Shown here one piece after another: positions 48,501-59,646 of a stretch of 64,000 nt of DNA. The stretch is from Gordionus sp. m RMFG-2023 (taxonomy: Eukaryota; Nematomorpha; Gordioida; Chordodea; Parachordodidae). The DNA is taken from positions 20,834,846-20,898,845 of the forward strand of contig NC_088779.1 of NCBI RefSeq assembly GCF_954871325.1. Direction: 5' to 3'. Every line of letters starts with the position of its first letter. Positions within the stretch are counted from its first letter, which is position 1. The notes under the pieces are model-generated. The model ran no database searches. It saw only the letters and a list, made by a program, of their open reading frames with translations, and was not told the origin of the DNA. Position numbers and translations under genes: made by a program.

Positions 48501-49400
48501 TTTTTTTATATATCCCTTTAAAAAACTTATTATTTTAATATGTAAAAATGTAAATATATATATATATATATAAAGCACAAAATGTTAAATATTTAAGTGT
48601 TAATAAAAAATTGTTTTAGTTGCGCCTTGCATTAAATGATTACCTAACATAAAAAAGAGAAGAATAGATATCAAATTTATTATGTAGGATGAATAATAAA
48701 ATGTTAGATTTTTAAACTTATTTATAACTAAATAGATGGCGTTAAATAAGCAAATTGTTACTATATTTATTATCAAAAGCATTTATTAGTAAAATTCAAT
48801 AATATTAGCTGTAATATATTATAACAATCAAATACGTCTATAAAAATGGCATTTTATCTAATATTTTATAAACAACTGTATATAATAGAGGATTATAAAC
48901 TATATGTCTACTTACTTTTTATTATACATATTTGGACCTCGAAAATATTTTTAGGAATAGGTATGATAATAAAATTTAAAAATATATATATACAGTTAAT
49001 TAGTCATTTTGAACACTGCTAATTACAATATTAATTTTTTTAGTTTTCAATTAATAAATGATTATATTTATTTAATTAGGGTTATAAAATAATTTAAATA
49101 ATAATAGTCAATTAAGCTTCAACTGTTAATGCTAAATTAATATTTAGTGAGTGATATTGATATTCTATTTTTAACACAAAATTTGATTGCTAGCTGACAT
49201 AGTGAAAATATAATTTATATGTATTAATTTATCTAATATTTAAAATAGTATTCATTTAATAAATATTTAGATAGTCATATTAATGTTTAAATAATAAAAT
49301 TAAATCTATATTTTACTTAATAGAATTATAAAAGAAATCTTTCAGGGGGCAATCAAAAAAATTTATTTTTAGTTCAAGGGGTTAAGATTCCATTAAAAAA
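45553..49400 (-). mobile_element. TIR element, copy 2 of 3, inverted, split by an LTR element
   Basis: 45553-46695 and 48643-49400 together are the reverse complement of copy 3 (about 49640-51412): GGGGCGCCGCTAGCCTTTAC at the start, GGGCCTTCAGCCCGC next, and on to the GATTGCTAGCTGACATAGTG segment near 49190. The 46696-48642 LTR element sits between, with the CCTAA target on both sides. It abuts copy 1 at 45550, which is cut there. Confidence 0.7.
46691..48647 (+). mobile_element. Short LTR retrotransposon fossil in TIR copy 2
   Basis: Direct repeats at 46696-46960 and 48426-48642, both beginning TGTTAAATATATA, are flanked by a 5-bp target duplication CCTAA (46691-46695 and 48643-48647). A purine tract AAAAAAAAGAGGGAAA abuts the second LTR and a TGGCAGCATG primer-site-like word follows the first. 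The interior of about 1.47 kb holds a Lys/Ile-rich frame (47363-47641) with no domain I can name. LTR kin of unknown family, non-autonomous; moderately old from LTR differences. Confidence 0.75.
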
Positions 49401-49494
49401 AATATTTTTATTTATATATTCTTATCCTAACCTATTTCTAATTTCCAATTCCTATATATAATTTTTTATTTATTTCCCCTCTCTCAAATATCTC

Positions 49495-52400
49495 TAGTGG
49501 CGTCGCTAAGGGGGGGGGGTGGGTCGCAAGGGCTCGAGCCCCCTGAAAAATTTGAATAGCCCTCTGAAGCAAAAAAATGTTTTTTTACTGACTCCTTAAT
49601 ATCCATATCTAAAAATAATTTTTTTTGATATCCCCCTGAATGATTTCTTTTATAATTTCATTAAGTAATATATAGATTTAATTTTTTATTTAGAAATTAA
49701 TAAGACTATTTAAATTTTTATTAAATGAATACTATTTTAATTATTAGATTAGATTAATACATATCAATTATATTTTCACTATGTCAGCTTGCAATCAAAT
49801 TCTGTATTAAAAATATAATATCAATAACTCACTAAGTAATAATTTAGCTTTAACAGAAGTTTAATTGACTTTTATTATTTAAATTATTATATAACCCTAA
49901 TTAAATAAATATAATCATATTATTTGAAAATTAACAAATTTAATATTGTAATTAACCGAGTTTGCCTATTCCTAAAAATATTTTCAGGGTCTAAATAAGT
50001 ATAAGAGATTTCTTTATAAAAAGTAAATAAATAGAGATATAGTTTATAATCCTCTATTATACACAGTTGGTTATAAAATATTAGATAAAATGCCACTTTT
50101 ATAAACGTATATAATATATTACAGTTAATATTATAATAAATTTAATTAATAAATGCTTTTGATAATAAATATAGTAACAATTTGCTTTTAAATATTTAAC
50201 GCCATTTATAAAATTAAACATTTTATTATTCATCCTACCCTACAATAGATGTAATAAATTTGATATCTTTTCTATTTTACGTTAGGAAAACTATCTTTTT
50301 CTTTTTCAAAAAACAGTTTTGAGTTATATTTTTACAAATTACTATTATTTAAGGATATAATACCAACTAGAGGTGGTGCGCAATATATAAAATCTTAATT
50401 GTTTCATCATATCATTATTGTCCTTATTTTATAATTCCAAAATGTATCATTTCTAATATGGCATCTGTCGTGTAAATAACTCAAGGCTTCAATATATTTG
50501 CACAATTATTTCTTCCAAAGATTTTTAGTGTTTTTATTTTATCAATTTATCCAATATAATAAATTCGTACACTAGTTTACATCGTGAGTCTCATGGCTAT
50601 TACTGCAAATTAACCAGCATCTATTATTTGTGTTGCTATGTAATTTAAGATAATTACTACAACGGCTGAGAGCATATGATTGCATATTTTAGATAAAAAA
50701 TAATGGTCAAGATGTAGTCGTTTATATATTATATATCATTTAAAATGGATGATAATCTTTTAGAAATTTAATATCTCACAATATTTTTCTCGATTACTAA
50801 TCTAGCTACCTTCATGTCATCTAAAAGAAAGCTCTAACCACTTAATAGTTTTATGATTTGGATTAGTCGTTTATACTCTCTTCTTCAAGAATTGTTGATT
50901 TGGTTTAGGCCTATAAATTTTTCTTATTAGTCCATTCTATAAATGTGTAAAATGGTAACAGAGAGTTATATTAGTTTGATAGCCTTTTGTCAATGTAAGT
51001 TGCTATGAATTATATTATTGCATTTTGTGGATTTTATAAACTGTTATCATTTGAGGCATATGTATGAATTAATTAATCTTTTTTATCACTTGTAATTCTT
51101 TAGACGCAAATTTTTTTTTATATCAGCAGTCGAAAATATTTTATACTGTAATAAATAGATTTTGTATTAAAAAATTTTATTTTTAGAAATGTCTTGTATT
51201 GTTTTAATTATTTATATGCCAGTTTATTTTGTATGCATAATATAATAAATGAGAAAATTAAAATTCAGAATAATTGTTCAGAGTTAATAAATTTAAAATA
51301 GGTATAATATATTAATATAAAACCCGGCGGAAGGCCGGGCAAAAGCGGGCCGAAGGCCCGCAATAAAATTTTTTTTAGTTGAAGCCCCCTGAGATTGTAA
51401 AGGCTAGCGACGCCCCTGGCCCCTGCGCCTTCCCCTAGTTGTTGTAATTGTTAAACCAAATTACAAAGCTGAAGGATATTCAAATCTACTCAAGAAAAAA
51501 GAATTAAATTTCGAATGCAAATGATTTAAAGAAAGATGAATAAAAAAGAATGATTATTCAAATTAAAGAAAGTTCAAGATTTTTTTCAGTTTGTTTGTAA
51601 AACATTATGTAAATGAATTATAGAAAAGTATATATATATTCGAGGATATTTGTATAGACACAGATCATTTTTTTACGAACTTAATTATAATTTTTAATTT
51701 TAATTTTTTATTATTTTAAATTTTTTTAATTAATTTAGTTTGATTATATTTTTAACTTATTATTTAATAAAGATTTAGTATCATTTTAGTTCTAACTTTT
51801 CTGATTTGACGAATAGTATAGAAAAATATATATAATCGAGGATATTAGTCTGATTTAGTATCAGTTTAGTTCTAACGAGGATATTAGTCTGATTTAGTAT
51901 CATGTATTTTAACCTTTCTTATTTGACAACGATTTTAATCTCTCAATCCTTTCAAAACTATAAAATGGTACAATGATGTTGGAGAGTGGAGGCGACAGGG
52001 CAATTTCAACAATTCAGTCTAATTAACTCTCCCACTAGCCTCAGCAATATAAATATCAATCCCATATTGGTACAGGAGATTCTAAATAAAGGGGGAAGGG
52101 GATGTATGAAATGACGATCGACACAAAGACAAAGAATTAGGTCAATGAAACATGGTGTCAATATCAATGGTCGTAATTCGAAAAAGAATAGAATTAGTCG
52201 TGTAATTAAAAGGAATTCGTCACAAGAGATCGTTATACGTACAAGTGATCGATGTAGCTAAAAGAAATTCGTTATAAATTTTTATTAAAGATATATGGTT
52301 GACTGTTATTTAAGTTGATAATATTTAGCAAACTATCAGGTTGTTGATTAACCAAAAAATCTTCATAAAGAGAAACGGCTTTTCGTCATTAGAAAATTTA

Positions 52401-53285
52401 TGCCGCAATCGAGCTCAATTAGAGATCGGATTTTTATTTTGGATCAAAAGATACAAGAAATCATTATCGTATAAGAGATCTTAAGGCAAAGTGGATATAT
52501 TGACAAGAAGACCAGGATGCTATCGTTAATCGTTGACAAATTATAGCCAATTGCTTATCAATTAAGATAAAAAATCGAACAAGAAGTCGTGGAAACCATC
52601 GTTACTCGCAGACAAATTATCGTCGGTGGTTTACCGTCATTAGTTACTAGAAACCGTTAGAAACAAGCAAAGACTAGGATAATGTGGGAGTAAAACGAGA
52701 TATAATTAAAAGAGCTAGAAGAATGTATCGGGAACCATGCCTTACTCGCAGAATGGTGGGACTAATCTAAGTGGAAGGGTGTTGTAATTGTTAAACCAAA
52801 TTACAAAGCCGAAGGATATTCAAATCTACTCAAGAAAAAAGAATTAAATTTCGAATGCAAATGATTTAAAGAAAGATGAATAAAAAAGAATGATTATTCA
52901 AATTAAAGAAAGTTCAAGATTTTTTTCAGTTTGTTTGTAAAACATTATGTAAATGAATTATAGAAAAGTATATATATATTCGAGGATATTTGTATAGACA
53001 CAGATCATGATTTTACGAACTTAATTATAATTTTTAATTTTTTATTATTTTAATTTTTTTTTAATTAATTTAGTTTGATTATATTTTTAACTTATTATTT
53101 AATAAAGAGTTAGTATCATTTTAGTTCTAACTTTTCTGATTTGACGAATATTATAGAAAAATATATATAATCGAGGATATTAGTCTGATTTAGTATCATT
53201 TTATTTTAACCTTTCTTATTTGACAACGATTTTAATCTCTCAATCCTTTCAAAATTTTCAAAATGGTACACTAGTGACGCCACTA
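49495..53285 (+). mobile_element. TIR element, copy 3 of 3, the most complete, split by an LTR element
   Basis: Inverted ends TAGTGGCGTCGCTA (49495) and TAGTGACGCCACTA (ends 53285), 13 of 14 matching. Next to the left end is a G-run and GGGCTCGAGCCCCCTGA; near the right end AGCCCCCTGAGATTGTAAAG and two GC-rich words, GGAAGGCCGGGC and GCGGGCCGAAGGCCCGC. Without the LTR element inserted in its right end it is about 1.95 kb and has no open frame. The GGCGTCGCTA end is hAT-like, but no target duplication was found, so the superfamily is open. Confidence 0.7.
51435..53275 (+). mobile_element. Short LTR retrotransposon fossil (TRIM-like) inserted in TIR copy 3
   Basis: Long direct repeats 51440-51972 and 52780-53270, both starting TGTTGTAATTGTTAAACC and ending AAATGGTACA, flanked by a perfect 5-bp target duplication CTAGT (51435-51439 and 53271-53275). 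The second LTR is preceded by GTGGAAGGG. The 0.8-kb interior has no reading frame of note, so it is a non-autonomous element of the TRIM sort. The LTRs are close to identical over most of their length apart from an AT-rich length difference, so it is younger than the TIR copy that it entered. Confidence 0.85.
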
Positions 53286-53289
53286 CTTT

Positions 53290-53880
53290 CCTAAATTTTC
53301 ATAAAATTTAAATTTGACATTTTTATAATATATCTTAACCCATTTGGGGTCAAAAAAATTCAAAAAACTTTAAAAATAACGATTATGACAATTGTCACTT
53401 ATCTATAGTACATCTTCATGAAATTTTAATTTAACATGTTTAAATATATACTTTTACCCATTAGCGTTAATTTTCCCATTTGCGTTAAAAAAATTTAATA
53501 AACTTCAAAAATAACGATTATGACAATTGTCACGTATCTAGGGTACACCTTCACTGAAGTTTTATTTAAAAATGTTAGCATTTTAGTCCATTTATATCAA
53601 AAAAATTTTAAAAACTTTAAAAATAACGATTATGATAATCACTTTTATAATTTACATCTTAATTGAAATTTTAATTTAACATTTAAAAATACATAATTTT
53701 TGTCAATTAGCGTCAAAAAAATCTAATATGTTTAAAAATATCGATTATAATAATTGCCAATTTTCAAAGGAACACCTTCATTGAATTTATAATTTAACAT
53801 ATTTACAATATAAATATTATTTTACCATTTTGTGTCAAAAAGTAAATGTCTAAAAATAACGAATATGACAATTGTCACAT
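53290..53880 (+). repeat. Degenerate tandem repeat, about 115-130 bp unit, five units
   Basis: The word AAAATAACGATTATGACAAT, or close variants, recurs near 53375, 53507, 53620, 53738 and 53853. Between them recur ACACCTTCAT-like and ATTTTAATTTAACAT words and a GTCAAAAAAATTTAA segment. Unit length drifts and divergence is high, so it is an old satellite-like array. Nothing suggests coding. Confidence 0.7.
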
Positions 53881-54708
53881 TAAAATATTTTCCTTAAAAA
53901 GATTATATAAAATAACATAAAAAAGTTTAATATAAATATTTTTAAAAAGTTATTTAGAAAAACCCATTCTTTTATTATACAAAAAAATAGATAAAAAACT
54001 ATAAAAGATTTCATCTAAAAGATTGTTTAATTTATAATAAAACTCTCAAAAAATTTCCTGAAATACAAAGAAAATTTAAAATTCTTATCAAATGTTCAAA
54101 AATCTTTTTCAAAAAATTTTTGCTTAAAATTTTGGGCATGAAAATCACTAATAAATTGTAACAAAAATAAGCAGCAATATTTCTAAGAAATTATGACAGG
54201 CTATAAAGGAAGGGGAGCATATCATTTTTTTATTAAAAAAACATGGAATAAATAAATCTATTTTCATAATATAATAATATAATATATATTATTATGTTTA
54301 AAAAAAAATTTAAAAGCAAAAAAAATATTTATTATAAGTAACCCATGACCGGAAAAAAAAAATTCTTTTAAAATATTTAAATAAATAAATTTTGGCTCAA
54401 AATTAGACTCGAGCCAACTCCTGAGCCGGCTTGAGCCACGTTTTGAGGCGGCTTGAGCCTAAGCCAATTTTTACGGCTCCGACCTCTCGACATTTTTACA
54501 ACACTAATAAATTCACATATCTTGATAGATTCAATATTATTGATTAATAATAATCATAACTGTATAAAATTTAACAAAAAAAAAAATAAAATAAAAATAA
54601 AAAATTTAGAAGCTTACAGTCTAATAAATCTTTATTTAACATTTTTTTTTGGATGGGCCACATATGAATATGATATATGTAAAAAACCTCTTATGTTTAG
54701 ATAAATTG
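53881..54708. other. Intergenic, hAT-like GC patch
   Basis: AT-rich, with one patch at 54400-54475 (GACTCGAGCCAACTCCTGAG, GCCGGCTTGAGCCACG, GGCGGCTTGAGCC) like hAT subterminal repeats, ending with TTTTACAACACTA. No gene. Confidence 0.35.
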
Positions 54709-54776
54709 AGACCTAGTCATGGTTAATGGGTAGATTACATATGGCATAGATCTGGGTTCGAATCCAAAGGTTTGAT
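54709..54776 (+). repeat. tRNA-like sequence with A and B boxes (SINE head or tRNA relic)
   Basis: TGGTTAATGGGTAG fits a Pol III A box and GGGTTCGAATCC a B box, about 30 bases apart. The outer AGACCT and AGGTTT pair as a partial acceptor stem and the T-arm loop TTCGAAT is conserved, but the anticodon stem does not form cleanly. Either a decayed tRNA gene or the head of a tRNA-derived SINE. Confidence 0.45.
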
Positions 54777-55485
54777 TTATTTATGGAGTTAACTAAGTAA
54801 GGTTGTATGCTAAGGAATATGATACATGGTAGTCAAAGTGTTAATAAATTAAAAATGATTATTATATTTAAATGAATTTGGCCGTTTAGTAAATTGCCGA
54901 GTAAATTTGGCACTGCTTAACATTAACCCTAACTTTGAGTATTGGATCTGAATTGAAAACTCAGCTTAAATTATTTATAAGATTTAAATTTTAAAAAATC
55001 AAAAAATATTTTTTCCATATTTTATTTATTGGGTAAAGTTTTATGTTATCATTACTCAAAAAAAGTAACGAGTTATTTACTAATCCTTAGTGTAAAAAAT
55101 GTAACAAATGCCTTTTCCTTTCTTTAATAATGCCATCTAAAGTAACATTAATTTTATTGACGTTATTTTGATGCACTATAAATATATCATCAAAAAGTTA
55201 TCACATTAATAGCAAAAATAATTAACAGCTATGCATCATCGTTTCGTTATTCAATTAGCTAGTCTATTGCATATTCATAATAAATTTTCTTAAATTAATT
55301 GGTTAATTTAAAGTTAATTTTTTTTAATTTTTTTTTAATTTAATTTTTATTTTATATATTTTTTGTTTAATGTTTAATTTTATTTACTATAATTAATGAT
55401 GTTAACTTCCTTTTTTTAAAAATGATTTCAAAAGGAATATTTCGTGTCTAATATAAAACTTAAAAAACCATTGAAATATAAGCAC
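54777..55485. other. 5' flank of the BTB gene
   Basis: AT-rich with no recognised element, apart from an AGTAACGAGTTA word near 55057. The promoter and any 5' UTR exon of the BTB gene should be here. Confidence 0.35.
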
Positions 55486-57900
55486 ATGGAACATCAAAAA
55501 CGAGTAGCGGAATTCATATCAGATGCATTATGGTGTAAAGGTAATATAAAATGCGCAGACGTCATACTGGCATTTCCTTGTGGTCAATTTCCAGCTCACA
55601 AATTAGTCATAGGGGCTCACAGTCGTATATTTTGCGAGACTTATTTGAGGGAACCCGAACTTACTTTCTACGACTTGAGAACACCCCAGTACAATTATGT
55701 GACAAAAGATGGATTCAATAGAATTATGCGTTATATGTACACGGGAATATTTGAACCTAGCGAAGGAGAGGATAAGGAAATTCAAAAACTAGTTCATGAT
55801 TTTTCTATACTAGGGATATTATTTCAACAGAAGGTGTGCTTTGAAACAAAGGAATTGAATCAAATCACTCCTGATAAATTCATAACCTCTAATAAACGGA
55901 GCACAAACAACGATGGTCAAATTTGTCCGAATAAATTGTTAAACCAGGATGCCAATATAAAGGCTAACATTGTTAGTCCCAACATTTATAATAAATTTTC
56001 GCCACCTGTGAGAGATATACCGATCCAAATGAAAACTCTACTACCCAATAAGTTGCCTCGTTTTCAAAACTGCGTTTGTATGGTTGGGAACAATCCTCCC
56101 TTAAACCCTTTAAAATTCCCAAAACTTTTGCCCGGTAGTATGATAACCATGATGAAGCCGGATATGGGTGCAATGAAAGAAGAGAACAATATCATGTAAG
56201 TTTATACTTAGATTTTGAGAAAGGGCCTTATTTTATATACGCCTAACTATAAACTATAACTTAAAATAAAATGAAAGAAAGAAGAGGAAAAAAAATTATA
56301 AATATATCATAAATAAAATATAAATATAAGAAAAGGAGAAACAACTCTCGGAACATTATAGGAACAAATATATTGACAATTAAAAAAGATAGTATACTTT
56401 TTTTATTAAAATTGAATTGCGGAAGAATTCAATAATTAAACCTTTGAAAGGAATCAAAAAAAATAACCTCAGATTTAGATCTTTTAGTAGAAAAATGAGA
56501 TGAAGAAAACATTTTTACTAAAATCTTAAAATATACCTCTTGTTTTTTGAAAAAAATCTATTTCAAAATATTTTTTTTATCCCAAATTAATTATTTAAAA
56601 TTTGATTTAAAAAAAATACATAACTTTCAATAAATATAAATAAAAGATGCAAAACTTGTAGAATGCCTTTCGCATCCAAATCAATTTCTCCAATCAAAAT
56701 ACCCACCCAGTTCTCGCCACCCATAATGTCTTCCCAAGGATTCTCTATAAGCCCTTTATCCAAAATAACTCCTATTCCACGAGCAAGTTTTAATCTAATG
56801 ACATCTAATTTTCAAACAACCCAGAATTTTATGTCCCCTATAATAACAAACTATCCCCTTCCACTTAACCCACAAATGTTCCAGATAATGAATCCTCCAA
56901 TATTTCCTTTAGCGCCATTTTCTACTCAAGACTTTGCGCTTCAACGTTCGCCAAGCATAGGTGGATATTCATCTCAAATATCGAGACCAATACCAATGGC
57001 TTCTAAAGTTATGAATATTATGCACAGATATTTTCTCAAAATCCTTTTAAATTGTACGCGTTACGAACTTTCAGTTATTAACTTTATGAAAGTTTGGGAT
57101 ATTTAATGTTTAAAATGTCTTTTATATCTTTGTAATAGGTTTTTTATATTTTGCATGTAATGCATGAAGGAAGCGATAAATCCGGTCATTATGAAGTACA
57201 ATCAGACTGATGTTGGCAAAACCAATAAGGGGCCGATCATTAAAAGTAAAAAATGCAAACTTTTTAATATTTGATTGACATTAGATCAAATTTTCAAAGT
57301 TAAATTTATTGGATTACCAAACAAAATCTAACAATTTTTTTAAGATTTATTTGTTTGGTGATTTCATAATATCTTCTAAAATACCAAAAAAAATCGATTG
57401 CTTTATTATCAACATTTAGCATATTTTAAAATATATGACATATAAATAAATATTCATGAACCCATCCTGAGAATTTAAGATAGCTGGAAAATCTTCAGCT
57501 TAAATAACTTAATTAAAAAATATATTAAGCAACAAATGAAATTGAAGATGAAAAGCATGACGACACATCTAGCTCAAAACTTGGATTCGTATTGATGGAC
57601 AGAAGAAACTACCAAAATATGACAACGAATCAATTTTTGGCTTTAAATTTACAAGAAATTTTGCTTGTGCTGAAGGACGATTATCTTGCAGTGGAAAACG
57701 AAGTTGAGGTTTTTAGTAGTGCTTGGAAATGGATTTATCACAATAAACCTAGTCGCTGGTCTAAAATAAGAGAAGTAATGAAATGTGTGAGGTTCCCTTT
57801 GATGACGGTGAGACAATTGCTTATGGTGGCCAGAGAGATAGAAAGGCTGGCTGAAGTCGAGGATTTTTTACTTAAAGCTTGTTGGTACGGTATTAATTAA
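55486..57900 (+). CDS. BTB-BACK domain protein, exons approximate
   Basis: Exon 1 (55486-56195) encodes a BTB/POZ domain: CADVILAFPCGQFPAHKLVI, then GAHSRIFCETYL and RIMRYMYTGIFEP, followed by a Pro/Asn-rich tail. It ends in phase 2 at GTAAG. Exon 2 begins at 56662 with a matching phase and encodes a Ser/Pro/Ile-rich stretch (MPFASKSISPIKIPTQFSPP...) with no domain; its 3' end is unclear (about 56960-57030). An exon from 57530 encodes a BACK domain: NQFLALNLQEILLVLKDDYL, NEVEVFSSAWKWI, KCVRFPLMTVRQLL. BTB domains dimerise and bind Cullin-3; BTB-BACK proteins usually act as substrate adaptors of CUL3 ligases, but no Kelch or PHR part is seen. The ATG at 55486 is the first in frame; an upstream exon is possible. 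Domain calls firm, joints not. Confidence 0.8.
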
Positions 57901-58111
57901 AAATAAAATGATAAATGTGTAGGTTATAAAATTATATGACACATAACTTCAATATCTATCATTAAATAGGTTTACCAATGGTTTAATTTTATGAGTAAAA
58001 AAAAAGAGTTTCTTATAAAGTTAATTTTGTAGCTTTGTAAAATTTTTAGTAATATTGAAGGTGTCAAACCTTTCATCATTTAATTCGTGAAACTTCTTTC
58101 AATTTTAAATA

Positions 58112-58537
58112 GGTATCACACTTGTCTTCAAATGGATGCTATGAACAATATGATATTTCCCATAGCAAAACCCCGGATTTGTTATGGCCTCAAAGAAATC
58201 GATCCCTTTTCTATCTATAATTATCCAATGCATGATAGGCTTGGTTAAATTTTAATATACATTTTAATATAATTTAAAATTAAAAAATTTTTAAATTAAA
58301 TTATATTATTCATAAAAAGTACCCTTATTAAGTCAATGGAAAAATATTATCCCAAAAACATCATTTGGAAAGGATGACGAAGATGGAATAACCAAAATTA
58401 TCATGAACTTAGGGAATGTTCAAGGCACTAAAAAAGTATTTTTTCTATAATTTAATATTCCCTTGAAGTAGAGTCCTAGAGTTTCGACTCGCCTAACCCA
58501 CAGACCAATGATAACGTCATCCATAAAACATATAATT
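58112..58537 (+). CDS. Three downstream exons, possibly the end of the BTB gene
   Basis: 58112-58245 (LQMDAMNNMIFPIAKPRICY, GLKEIDPFSIYNYPMHDRLG), about 58331-58432 (PLLSQWKNIIPKTSFGKDDE, ITKIIMNLGNVQGTKK) and 58471-58537 (SFDSPNPQTNDNVIHKTYNY, HL, stop) join by GT-AG with matching phases. The sequence is less AT-rich and reads like protein. I could not find a splice from the BACK exon in the right phase, so they may need an intermediate exon or belong to another gene. No domain recognised. Confidence 0.5.
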
Positions 58538-58881
58538 ATCATTTATGAATATTTAAATTTAAAGCATAAAATTAAAAATAAAAGAAATATATTTAGTTTG
58601 AGATTTCTTCACTTAATAACTTTTTTAAAAACTTGAGCCACGGAACAACGGATCACTGACTGGACCTAGATTTAAAAATAAAATGTCATTGAGATGCAGG
58701 CGGGCTAAGACCCCAAAAAATTTATTTTTGCACGTCTCCCTTATGACCTTTTTCAATTTTAACGAAAATAGTTTAATCATTAATGTGTTGTTATGCGTTT
58801 AAATTTTAACAGCTCCTTTCTAATATAGAGCTTAATTTTTTTCTATGCAATGTGAAATTAATGTTTGCTCATTTTATGTAG
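58538..58881. other. Interval before the small coiled-coil gene
   Basis: 344 bases. 58640-58720 is relatively GC-rich and may hold a missed first exon, but no frame can be tied to the next exon with confidence. Confidence 0.3.
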
Positions 58882-59646
58882 GAAGTAATCTTGGATAAAA
58901 TAGCTAATATGTACGAAGATATCCTGAAGTCAAGAAGGGGCGATATTCACGAGGTTTAAAAAATACAATTATATAATTAATTTTGATTATTTATTATTAT
59001 TTCAAATTATAAGAAAGATTCTTTAACCCTATCAGAAGCTTTGGAGAGGCTTAAACAATCTATAAATCAATTACATGAAGTATCTGGTAATATCGATAGA
59101 AGTGCTAGGTCTTCTATTGGGAAACTTAGAAAGCCAAAAAAAGTAATTTTTTAAGCAAAGCATCAGTAACAAATACAATATTAATTATTTATATCATAGT
59201 TTAGTTCCACCGGACAAGGAGTAAAAATCATTGAAAGTTTACCAGGAGATTATAATATGAATTCTGGTTCCCAAGGTATTTAAAAAAGCTATATATATTA
59301 TATATAGTATATAACATCATTTTCCAGTATAAATTATTTGTTAACTGTTTATCATTTTATGCCGGTTAAAACCTAAAAATTTTTTACAATTTTTATATTT
59401 ATTTTTTTAGAAATAAATTATTATTTTCTGTTAAAACCTTTGATTAAAAATATGCTGTTTTTTTAAAATAGAACTGATGCTACCCATTGCAGAGGAAGAG
59501 TATTCAGCAAAAGTATATAATATAATTTTTACTAATAAATCAATATAAAAATATCATATTTTTTTTAGGTTGATCGCCATCTAACGTCATTAAAGAACAA
59601 GAAAAAACGCAAACCCAGTAAAAGCAAGAATAAAAATAAAAAATAA
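58882..59646 (+). CDS. Small Lys-rich coiled-coil protein, five exons, 5' end not found
   Basis: Exons 58882-58953, 59014-59142, 59200-59275, 59472-59512 and 59569-59646 join in frame (phases 0,0,1,0) into 131 residues plus a stop. Introns are short, 56-196 bases. The first two exons form an alpha-helical, heptad-like stretch (ILDKIANMYEDILKSRRGDI, then LTLSEALERLKQSINQLHEV); the last ends in a strongly basic tail (NKKKRKPSKSKNKNKK) that could be a nuclear localisation signal. The exon opening at 58882 lacks a start codon and follows an AG, so at least one upstream exon is missing. I do not recognise the family. The consistent splice phases make a real gene likely. It is close to and in the same direction as the BTB gene. 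Confidence 0.65.

Noticed and set aside
47404-48782. Several minus-strand Ile/Phe/Leu-rich frames that look like membrane proteins
   Set aside because: AT-rich antisense of an LTR fossil and TIR copy 2; composition alone gives the hydrophobic look.
58640-58725. Possible 5.8S rRNA fragment (GGATCACT near the start)
   Set aside because: Only eight or nine bases match the conserved 5.8S start and the rest does not follow; no neighbouring rRNA.
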